DNA from: a virus
Length of the DNA stretch: 24,748 nucleotides
Reading direction: 5' to 3' (one strand)
Virus record (IMG/VR): IMGVR_UViG_3300010885_004093
Span: 1 to 24,748 of that record
Below the pieces are notes generated by a model. That model was not told the origin of the DNA. It made no database searches and was given only the letters and a program-made list of their open reading frames with translations. This document shows positions 12,013 to 18,693 of this stretch, piece by piece (the stretch's first letter is position 1; each line of letters starts with the position of its first letter). A program made the translations under genes and the position numbers.

Positions 12013-12518
12013 TCCCAATAGTTGCATCCCTGCTTGGTAGCCTTGCCCAAAACGGGTTGGGTCTACTGTCCAGCGCCATCCAAGCCAAAGGCAAGGAAGT
12101 GGTTGAGAACACTCTTGGCGTAAAGATACCCGATGCGCCAACCCCGGAAGACGTTACCAAGCTGCGGGAACTGCAATACGCCCATGAGGAGAAGCTCCTT
12201 GAGCTGGGTATTGAGAAAGCCAAGATGGAATTGGCTGAGCTTGATCTTCTGGCAAAAGCCGCCCAGAGTGACGCTGACAACATCACAGACCGATGGGAAG
12301 CGGATATGTCATCTGACTCTTGGCTGTCCAAAAATATCCGGCCTATGAGCTTAATTGCCATTTTTTTGGGATATTTCCTGTTTGCCATGATGTCTGCGTT
12401 TGGTTATAACGCCAATGAGTCCTATGTCACTTTGTTGGGTAACTGGGGAATGCTTATCATGGGCGCATATTTTGGTGGTCGCACGGTTGAGAAACTGGCA
12501 GAAATGAGGAAGAAATGA
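12009..12518 (+). CDS. holin of the 3-TM / gene-transfer-agent type
   Basis: A 169-residue protein of the holin family known as GTA_holin_3TM. Features in order: an N-terminal hydrophobic or amphipathic stretch PIVASLLGSLAQNGLGLLSS (residues 3-22), a helical linker with ELQYAHEEKLLELGIEKAKM, the family signature DRWEADMSSDSWLSKNIRP (94-112), and two transmembrane helices MSLIAIFLGYFLFAMMSAFG (113-132) and about 139-157, then GGRTVEK. The role is to form lesions in the inner membrane that let the endolysin reach the peptidoglycan. It is followed directly by the endolysin in an ATGA overlap, as expected for a lysis pair. Confidence 0.85.
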   Translation: MIPIVASLLGSLAQNGLGLLSSAIQAKGKEVVENTLGVKIPDAPTPEDVTKLRELQYAHEEKLLELGIEKAKMELAELDLLAKAAQSDADNITDRWEADMSSDSWLSKNIRPMSLIAIFLGYFLFAMMSAFGYNANESYVTLLGNWGMLIMGAYFGGRTVEKLAEMRKK

Positions 12519-12856
12519 GCCTAAGCCAAGAACAAGCTGCGTTCCTGTTGGACGCTTGTAAACTGATCCAGTACGCCACAGAACAAGGTTTTGTTGTCAC
12601 TGGCGGGGAACTTGCCAGAACCCCGGAGCAGCAAGCCATCTACTTCAAGACCGGTCGTTCCAAGACCATGAACTCTATCCACCTAAAGCGTTGCGCCATA
12701 GACTTGAACTTCTTCAAAGATGGGAAGATAATCTGGGACAAGGCGACCATTGCGCCGTTGGGGGCATACTGGGAGTCATTGCACACCAAGAACCGCTGGG
12801 GTGGGAATTTTTCCAATCTGGTGGACTGCCCTCACTTTGAACGTAACGTGGGTTAA
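12515..12856 (+). CDS. endolysin, M15-type L-Ala-D-Glu peptidase
   Basis: A 113-residue single-domain peptidoglycan peptidase of the M15 (VanY / T5 endolysin) fold. The zinc ligands are H56 and D63 in SIHLKRCAIDLNFF (H-x6-D) and H107 in DCPHFE; D104 is the catalytic acid, and the spacing D-x2-H equals that of the T5 enzyme. R-T-P-E-Q-Q near residue 35 and W-G-G-N-F before the last motif are also family features. It should cut the L-alanyl-D-glutamate bond in the stem peptide. No cell-wall-binding domain or signal peptide is present, so export depends on the holin upstream. Confidence 0.9.
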   Translation: MSLSQEQAAFLLDACKLIQYATEQGFVVTGGELARTPEQQAIYFKTGRSKTMNSIHLKRCAIDLNFFKDGKIIWDKATIAPLGAYWESLHTKNRWGGNFSNLVDCPHFERNVG

Positions 12857-12858
12857 AA

Positions 12859-15096
12859 ATGCCTTTAAAAACACTCCCCTTTCGTGCTGGTGTAAATAGA
12901 GAAAGCACCTCTTACGCCAATGAGGGCGGGTATTATGCTTCCAACAAAATTCGATTTCGTTCTGGGCAAGCAGAAAAAGTTGGCGGCTGGACAGCCGACA
13001 CCGGCACAACAACATCTGCACTGAAACCCACGACTGGCACGCTCTGGGGCGTTTGCCGCAGTATGTGGAACTGGTTGAATCTGACAGGCTACAACTTACT
13101 TTCGCTTGGCACAAACCTCAAGTACTACATTCAAAACGGCACAAACGGTTTGTCCTATGACGTTACACCTTTGCGCACAACTACCGCCGCAGGTGAAGTG
13201 ACCTTTGCCGCATCCAACGGGTCAACCACAATCACGGTAACTGACATAGGCCACGGCGCACAGACTGGCGATTTTGTGACTTTTAGCGGCGCAGTATCTC
13301 TGGGCGGCAACATCACTGCCACCATCTTGAACGCTGAGTTTCAGATTACCTATGTGTCAAGTAACTCTTACACCATCCAGTCTTCTATTGCAGCAAACGG
13401 CAGCGACTCAGGCAACGGCGGTGCATCTGTTGTGGGCGCATACCAGATTACATCCGGTCAGGATGTTTACTCTCAGAACGTGGGCTGGGGCGCGGGTACT
13501 TGGGGCGGCATCATTACCGGCGCGGTGACAACCGCAGTATCGGGCGGCACGCTTTCCTCATCAAACACTACGGTGACTGTGACATCAACCACAGGATTTA
13601 CAACCACCGGCAATATCCTGATCGACTCAGAAACAATCTCTTATACCGGCAAAACAGGAACTACGTTTACAGGATGTACCCGTGGTTTAAGCGGTACAGG
13701 CTCAGGCGCGGCAACCACCCATGCCAACGGAGCGGCTGTTGTTCAATCCACATCTTTTATTGGTTGGGGTTCTCCAGCCACCGTGGGTATTGGTGTGCAA
13801 CTTCGCCTGTGGAGCCAGTCAAACTTTGGTGAAGACTTGATCTTTAACGCCCGGGGCGGTGCGCTGTATTACTGGGCAAACTCTGCGTCAGCCAATACTT
13901 TTAACAGAGGGCAGTATCTTGGCCCAAGCACAGGCATTGTCACCAAGGCGGGAACAATTACCACTGACGCATACTGCCCGACAGTTGCCAACTTTGTCAC
14001 TGTATCTGACGCATCAAGGTTTGTATTGGTGTTTGGTTGCAATGATTATGGCAGTACCGTTCAAGACCCGCTGCTCATACGCTGGTCTGACCAAGAGAGT
14101 TTTGCTACGTGGTATCCCGCTGTTACAAACCAAGCAGGTAGCTACCGTTTGAGCCACGGCTCGACCATTGTGACTGCCATGCAGACTCGCCAAGAGATCT
14201 TGGTGCTGACCGATTCAGCTATTTATTCTATGCAGTACCTTGGCCCACCCTACGTTTGGAGCTTCCAGATTCTGGGCGACAACATATCTATTGCGGGGCC
14301 AAATGCGATAGCAACCGCTAACAACATTACCTACTGGATGGGTACAGACAAGTTCTATATGTACTCTGGTCGGGTGCAGACTCTGCCGTCCACCTTGCGG
14401 GAATACGTTTACAACGACATCAACCTTGACCAGTCTTACCAATTTATGGCAGGTACAAACGAAGGCTACAACGAAGTTTGGTGGCAGTACTGTTCCGCTG
14501 GCTCAACCGTGGTTGACCGGTATGTGATCTACAACCATCTGGATAACGTCTGGTACTACGGCGATTGGGACAACTACCAAGGTGTAAGCCAAGGCCGTAC
14601 AGCATGGCTGGACAGTGCGCTTCGTGCGTATCCGATGGCGACCACATATGGTGTGGCTGGCGGCAGTGCAAACACCCAGCTTCTTTACCATGAGAATGGG
14701 GTAGATGACGGCACGGTTAACCCGGCTGTTCCAATTGTGGCGCAGATCACATCCTCCGACTTTGACATTGGGGACGGACATAACTTTGGGTTTGTTTGGC
14801 GCTTAATCCCTGACTTGAGTTTTGACGGCTCCAACGTCAACCAGCCGACATGTATGTTCACATTACTACCCCGCACATTCCCCGGCGCAAACTATGGCAG
14901 TTCAAACAACCCTGATGTGACCAGTACGCAGAACTACCAGAACCAAAGAACCTACGCTATTCAGCAGTTCACTCAGCAGATTTATGTCAGGCTGCGTGGT
15001 CGCCAGATGGCTTTCAAGGTCAGCTCCGATACGCTCGGGGTGCAGTGGCAGTTAGGCTTGACACGTATGGACATTAGACCGGACGGCAGGAGATAA
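12859..15096 (+). CDS. large tail hub/nozzle protein (P22 gp10-like)
   Basis: A 745-residue protein. The start PLKTLPFRAGVNRESTSYAN, then EGGYYASNKIRFRSGQAEKV and VCRSMWNWLNL, is the well-known beginning of a family matched to P22 gp10 (DNA-stabilising tail hub) and used as tail nozzle in podoviruses. Further segments are VTFSGAVSLGGNIT, LRLWSQSNFGEDLIFNARGG, VSDASRFVLVFG, IRWSDQESFATWYPA and QEILVLTDSAIYSMQYLGP, consistent with a beta-propeller-like repeat. Residues about 222-297 are an inserted module also present in the 2451-3380 protein. The C-terminus holds YVRLRGRQMAFKVSSDTLGV. The ribosome site is weak (GTGGGTTAAAA). It lies after lysis genes instead of next to the adaptor. Confidence 0.75.
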   Translation: MPLKTLPFRAGVNRESTSYANEGGYYASNKIRFRSGQAEKVGGWTADTGTTTSALKPTTGTLWGVCRSMWNWLNLTGYNLLSLGTNLKYYIQNGTNGLSYDVTPLRTTTAAGEVTFAASNGSTTITVTDIGHGAQTGDFVTFSGAVSLGGNITATILNAEFQITYVSSNSYTIQSSIAANGSDSGNGGASVVGAYQITSGQDVYSQNVGWGAGTWGGIITGAVTTAVSGGTLSSSNTTVTVTSTTGFTTTGNILIDSETISYTGKTGTTFTGCTRGLSGTGSGAATTHANGAAVVQSTSFIGWGSPATVGIGVQLRLWSQSNFGEDLIFNARGGALYYWANSASANTFNRGQYLGPSTGIVTKAGTITTDAYCPTVANFVTVSDASRFVLVFGCNDYGSTVQDPLLIRWSDQESFATWYPAVTNQAGSYRLSHGSTIVTAMQTRQEILVLTDSAIYSMQYLGPPYVWSFQILGDNISIAGPNAIATANNITYWMGTDKFYMYSGRVQTLPSTLREYVYNDINLDQSYQFMAGTNEGYNEVWWQYCSAGSTVVDRYVIYNHLDNVWYYGDWDNYQGVSQGRTAWLDSALRAYPMATTYGVAGGSANTQLLYHENGVDDGTVNPAVPIVAQITSSDFDIGDGHNFGFVWRLIPDLSFDGSNVNQPTCMFTLLPRTFPGANYGSSNNPDVTSTQNYQNQRTYAIQQFTQQIYVRLRGRQMAFKVSSDTLGVQWQLGLTRMDIRPDGRR
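13522..13749 (+). other. inserted beta module, copy 2 (in gp10-like protein)
   Basis: Encodes about residues 222-297 of the 745-residue protein. Key order: T-T-V-T-V-T-S-T-T-G-F, G-N-I-L-I-D-S-E-T-I-S-Y-T-G, C-T-R-G and A-A-T-T-H-A-N-G-A-A-V. The pattern S-E-T-I-x-Y-T...C-x-R...A-x-H-x-x-G-x-A-V matches copy 1 closely, while the host proteins are unrelated. Confidence 0.7.
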
Positions 15097-15098
15097 GT

Positions 15099-15425
15099 AT
15101 GGGATTAAAAACCGCAACCCAACCCCGCTTACCATCAGCACCCGACCAGTATGACCGGCAGTATATGGAGCAGCTTATTAACGTGTTGCGTTTGTACTTT
15201 ACACAACTGGACAATGCTTCTCCCGCTGTATTTGCATCTCAAGGCGTGGGCACTACCAGTGTTGTTACGGCGTTGACTTGTGCGCAACCAGACTTAACAA
15301 CCCCCGGCGCAACAGAAATTAGCTTACCAACCCAAGCGGATTTTGCCAATCTTCGCGCTGGTGATATTTACTACGACACCTCTGGCGGCGCAGCTACCAG
15401 CTACCCACTACGGATCAAGGCATGA
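15099..15425 (+). CDS. small structural protein with N-terminal helix
   Basis: A 108-residue protein. GGAG lies 6 bases before the ATG. Residues 15-40 form a helix (YDRQYMEQLINVLRLYFTQL), followed by a Gly/Ala/Thr-rich part and a C-terminal motif DFANLRAGDIYYDTSG. N-V-L-R-L-Y-F-x-Q-L-D-N and L-R-x-G-D-x-Y-Y-D are typical of a small family that follows the gp10-like gene in related phages, from memory. It may be a fibre-attachment or trimerising piece. The stop overlaps the next ATG (ATGA). Confidence 0.8.
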   Translation: MGLKTATQPRLPSAPDQYDRQYMEQLINVLRLYFTQLDNASPAVFASQGVGTTSVVTALTCAQPDLTTPGATEISLPTQADFANLRAGDIYYDTSGGAATSYPLRIKA

Positions 15426-15733
15426 TGCCGCCAGTAAGAGAAAAGCTTTATGAAGATGTAGATATTTGCGTTGGGTGTGACTACCTGATGGATCGCACGG
15501 CGGCGGCTTTGCATTTGCATTTCAATCCCGGGGCATGGACACCCAGCAAATTCAAACGGTACAAAAGCATTTTGGCAGAACAAATCCTGCCATTTTTAAG
15601 AGACAAAAGTTACAAGGAAGTGTATGCTACACCCTTTGAAAACGATGTCAAAGCACAGAAGCTGGTAGCCATGTTTGGCTTCAAAGAACTTAATCGCAAG
15701 CATGGGCTTGTTGTGATGAAAAGAGGAGTCTAA
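15422..15733 (+). CDS. small protein with GNAT-like C-terminus
   Basis: A 103-residue protein. The N-terminal half has DVDICVGCDYLMDRTAAALH and FNPGAWTPSKFKRYKSILAE; the second half KEVYATPFENDVKAQKLVAM then FGFKEL resembles the end of the GNAT acetyltransferase fold (N-x-x-A-x-K-L-x-x-x-x-G-F). The acetyl-CoA loop Q/R-x-x-G-x-G/A is not seen, so it is likely an inactive or shortened relative. It precedes the large internal protein by one base plus stop, and a second GNAT-like protein follows that gene, so both may serve the internal virion complex. The start could also be the second Met (15425). Confidence 0.7.
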   Translation: MMPPVREKLYEDVDICVGCDYLMDRTAAALHLHFNPGAWTPSKFKRYKSILAEQILPFLRDKSYKEVYATPFENDVKAQKLVAMFGFKELNRKHGLVVMKRGV

Positions 15734-15734
15734 T

Positions 15735-17105
15735 ATGACATTTGCAGCCGCACCGTTATTGGTAGAAGGAGCTGTTGCTTCAACCGCAGCAGAGATTATG
15801 ACTGCGGAACAAATTGCCGTAGCAGAAGCCGCAGCGGCGGCAGAAGCTGCACAAGCCGCGCAAGCTGCGCAGGCGCTTCAAGCACAACAAGCTGTTCAAG
15901 CCGCTGAAGCTGCACAAGCCGCGCAAGCTGCACAAGCCGCCCAAACTGGGCAAGCTGCACAAACACTTAATGCCGCCCAAGCGGGTGGCTACGGTGGCAT
16001 TAACAGTCTTGGTGCGGGAGCTGGTGCGGGGGCAGGAACGGGTATTAGTTCAGCAAGCGGTATTGAGCTTTTGTCAAAAGAAGTTGGCTTAAATGCAGAC
16101 CCTACAGGGCTTGAGCAAATCACAAAGGCATTTCAGCAAGCGGAAATAAACAAAGTCCCAATGACGGGGCAGGAGTTTTTAAATAACTCTTTTGCTGGCG
16201 AGGCAACAAGCATACCCGTTACAACGCCCGGTGCACCCCCCGTTTCGCAGCTACCGTCTTTTGATGCCACACAGTACCTCAATTCAACAATGCCCGGCAC
16301 GTTTACTGGTGCTCCTCCTACTGCGCCTGCCCCAACGCTCTACGGTTCTGCACAACCGCCAACACCCCCCAGCATGGGGCCAAACACATTACCGGATATT
16401 ACTGCGCAAACGTCTCCTACGCTCGATTACGGATTTAATCGCCCAGATATGGGCGGTGCAGGTGGTATGCAGCAAGGGTTTGGCAGTACCGGCATGCAAG
16501 CCCGGCTTACCCCAGATCAACTAGTTGGGCCAAACCAGTACTCAATGGCTCAAGGGTTAAATTACCAGTCCCCCTTAAGCGCTTCGGTTAATGCTGCGAC
16601 TCCCGCACCATCTACTGGACTTGAAGGGTTGCTTAATAAAGGTATTGAGTACGCAAAGAACAACCCGTTGTCTTCGCTATCTATGGCTAACACAGCCTAC
16701 AACCTTTTAAATAAACCCAAGCCCTACGAAAAACCAAAATACAAATCTACTTTCAACGCTGGCGCATACTCAGGCTATGAACCTCCCACGCCCAACTACT
16801 ATCGTGCGCAGTATGCACATGGCGGTTTGGCTGATTTGGGCGGTTACTCTGATGGTGGGCGTATGCTCAAAGGCCCCGGAGACGGTATGTCTGACGACAT
16901 TCCTGCGACAATTGCCAACAAGCAACCCGCACGTTTGGCCAACGAAGAGTTTGTAATCCCCGCCGACGTGGTTTCCCACCTTGGTAATGGTTCCTCTGAA
17001 GCCGGAGCCAAACAGTTGTACAAGATGATGGATAGAGTTCGTCAAGCACGTACAGGCACGAAGAAACAAGGCAAGCAAATCAAACCTGAGAAGTACCTAG
17101 CTTAA
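15735..17105 (+). CDS. large internal virion protein candidate with Ala-Gln repeats
   Basis: A 456-residue protein. GAGGAG lies 7-8 bases before the ATG. Residues 1-35 are hydrophobic and Ala-rich, residues 36-80 a run of A-Q-A-A-Q units, then Gly-rich and Pro/Thr-rich disordered parts. The C-terminal 100 residues carry the conserved MLKGPGDGMSDDIPATIANK, ARLANEEFVIPADVVSHLGN and KQLYKMMDRVRQAR, a domain I know from internal or ejection proteins of T7-like and related phages and from some tail proteins. The long Ala/Gln helix may help insert into the host envelope. It contains D-G-G-R-M-L near the conserved domain. Confidence 0.75.
   Translation: MTFAAAPLLVEGAVASTAAEIMTAEQIAVAEAAAAAEAAQAAQAAQALQAQQAVQAAEAAQAAQAAQAAQTGQAAQTLNAAQAGGYGGINSLGAGAGAGAGTGISSASGIELLSKEVGLNADPTGLEQITKAFQQAEINKVPMTGQEFLNNSFAGEATSIPVTTPGAPPVSQLPSFDATQYLNSTMPGTFTGAPPTAPAPTLYGSAQPPTPPSMGPNTLPDITAQTSPTLDYGFNRPDMGGAGGMQQGFGSTGMQARLTPDQLVGPNQYSMAQGLNYQSPLSASVNAATPAPSTGLEGLLNKGIEYAKNNPLSSLSMANTAYNLLNKPKPYEKPKYKSTFNAGAYSGYEPPTPNYYRAQYAHGGLADLGGYSDGGRMLKGPGDGMSDDIPATIANKQPARLANEEFVIPADVVSHLGNGSSEAGAKQLYKMMDRVRQARTGTKKQGKQIKPEKYLA
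15843..15931 (+). repeat. exact 26-bp direct repeat within the Ala-Gln tract
   Basis: The 26 bases at 15843-15868 (gaagctgcacaagccgcgca and six more) recur exactly at 15906-15931, offset 63 bases (21 codons), inside a longer stretch of related gcacaagcc and gcgcaagct units. Such an array can change length by slippage while keeping the frame. Confidence 0.9.
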
Positions 17106-17107
17106 AC

Positions 17108-17515
17108 ATGGCGTTACACCAAATCCACCCAAGCCAGTTGCCGCAAGTGTGGCCTATTGCTGCGCCCTTACTTCAAAAAGCAATTGACCTTGAGCCTGAG
17201 ATGATTACCATTGAGCAGGTGGAATACTCGGTGCGTACTGGCAGGGTGTTTCTGTTGGTGTGGGATGAACCGAATGAAGGTATCACAGGCGCTGTGACTG
17301 TTGAGTTTATGGACTACCCCCGCGAGCGCGTAGCGCATGTCAACTTGATGGGCGGCAAAGGGATAGTCAGACAACATGTGTTTGAAGCTGCCAAAGACTG
17401 GATGCGGAGTTTTGGCGCTACCAAAGCGCAGTGCTGGGCAAGAGGCACGCTGGTTCAGATGTATGAAAAGATGGGGCTGGAAAACACCCATCAAGTAATG
17501 AGGATTGAATTATGA
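17108..17515 (+). CDS. GNAT-like small virion protein
   Basis: A 135-residue protein with an N-acetyltransferase-like outline: MALHQIHPSQLPQVWPIAAP (helix), a beta segment RVFLLVWDE, GITGAVTVEFMDYPRERVAH, a helix VFEAAKDWMRSFGATKAQCW and the end YEKMGLENTHQVMRIEL (K-M-G-L-x-x-x as in the GNAT last strands). The CoA loop is not clear. Proteins of this sort are found among internal virion genes in podoviruses and are probably not active enzymes; this is inference. The ribosome site is weak. The stop overlaps the next ATG (ATGA). Confidence 0.75.
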   Translation: MALHQIHPSQLPQVWPIAAPLLQKAIDLEPEMITIEQVEYSVRTGRVFLLVWDEPNEGITGAVTVEFMDYPRERVAHVNLMGGKGIVRQHVFEAAKDWMRSFGATKAQCWARGTLVQMYEKMGLENTHQVMRIEL

Positions 17516-18684
17516 ATATTGTTAAAAGCTTATATAGCTGGTTGACTGGCGAACGGTTCATCATGTACATGGGTGGCGGTGGCAGTGGCAGTAGCCAACC
17601 AAACACTACATACTCAAACACCTCAAACATTCCTGAGTATGCGCAGCCCTATGTCGAGCAAATGCTTGGCTCCGCGCAAAAAGAAATTTTTAACTACGAT
17701 GCGGCAGGCAACCCCACAAACATTAAGCCGTACAAGTCGTTTAGCTCCAACCCCAACGATTACTTTGCCGGGTTTTCTCCATTACAACAACAAGCACAGC
17801 GGCAAGCGGCAAACATGGGGGTTACGCCTGAAACAGGTATTGCTGCTGGCATGACTGGCGCTGCCGGTATGGGTGCTTTGGGTACGCAGTACGACCCGAT
17901 GATGGCGCGGTCTCAACAGTTTGGCCAACGCCAAGCTGACCAGTACATGAACCCGTACATGCAGAGTGTGGTGAATGTCCAGCAAGCCGCAGCTCAACGC
18001 CAAGCCGACATAGCCAGAACAGGTCGCAATGCACAAGCCACTCAAGCGGGTGCGTTTGGTGGTGCGCGGCAAGCCATTACCGATGCCGAAGCTAACCGTG
18101 CGTTGGCCGACCAACAAAACGCTATTCAAGCGCAAGGTCTCAACACCGCATACACAAACGCGCAGCAACAGTTCAACGCTGACCAAGCACAACGCATGGC
18201 TGCTCAACAAGCCAACATCGGTCAACAACAGTTTGGTGCCACCCTTGGTATGCAAGGACTTCAGACCGGGCTGCAAGCCGCAGGTCAGTTAGGACAGCTT
18301 GGCCAGAATATCTACGGCCAGCAAATGGGCATCAACCAGTTGCAGAACCAGTACGGCGCACAGCAACAAGCGGCAGAGCAAGCAAAGATCAACCAACAGA
18401 TCCAAGACTACGCAACTGCACAACAGTACCCAATGATGCAACTGGCCAACATGAGCGCGTTGACACGCGGTCTGCCTATGCAGTCAGCCACCACGCAGGT
18501 GTATCAAGCCGCACCAAGCGCAATGTCTCAACTGGCGGGTCTCGGCACAGCCGCTTACGGACTGTCTCAACTTGGCGGTCTTGGCGGCACAGGCGCAGTT
18601 GCTGGCAAAGCCAAAGGCGGCGCGATCAAAGAAAAGAAACGCCCAGCCGGTTTGGCTGAGTTGGCCTTGATGAAAATGCAGTAA
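17512..18684 (+). CDS. Gln/Ala-rich internal virion protein candidate
   Basis: A 390-residue protein. It may start at ATG 17512 (ATGA overlap with the GNAT-like gene, MNIVKSLYSWLTGERF) or at ATG 17563 (MYMGGGGSGSSQPNTTYSNT), the latter matching what I recall of the family start. The region IPEYAQPYVEQMLGSAQKEI, FSPLQQQAQRQAANMG is characteristic of phage ejection or internal proteins. Residues about 150-300 are a Gln/Ala-rich coiled-coil (QQAAAQRQADIARTGRNAQA, TQAGAFGGARQAITDAEANR). The C-terminus is a Gly-rich hydrophobic stretch followed by KAKGGAIKEKKRPAGLAELA. It probably travels in the virion and acts at DNA entry. Confidence 0.75.
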   Translation: MNIVKSLYSWLTGERFIMYMGGGGSGSSQPNTTYSNTSNIPEYAQPYVEQMLGSAQKEIFNYDAAGNPTNIKPYKSFSSNPNDYFAGFSPLQQQAQRQAANMGVTPETGIAAGMTGAAGMGALGTQYDPMMARSQQFGQRQADQYMNPYMQSVVNVQQAAAQRQADIARTGRNAQATQAGAFGGARQAITDAEANRALADQQNAIQAQGLNTAYTNAQQQFNADQAQRMAAQQANIGQQQFGATLGMQGLQTGLQAAGQLGQLGQNIYGQQMGINQLQNQYGAQQQAAEQAKINQQIQDYATAQQYPMMQLANMSALTRGLPMQSATTQVYQAAPSAMSQLAGLGTAAYGLSQLGGLGGTGAVAGKAKGGAIKEKKRPAGLAELALMKMQ

Positions 18685-18693
18685 GGAACATTC

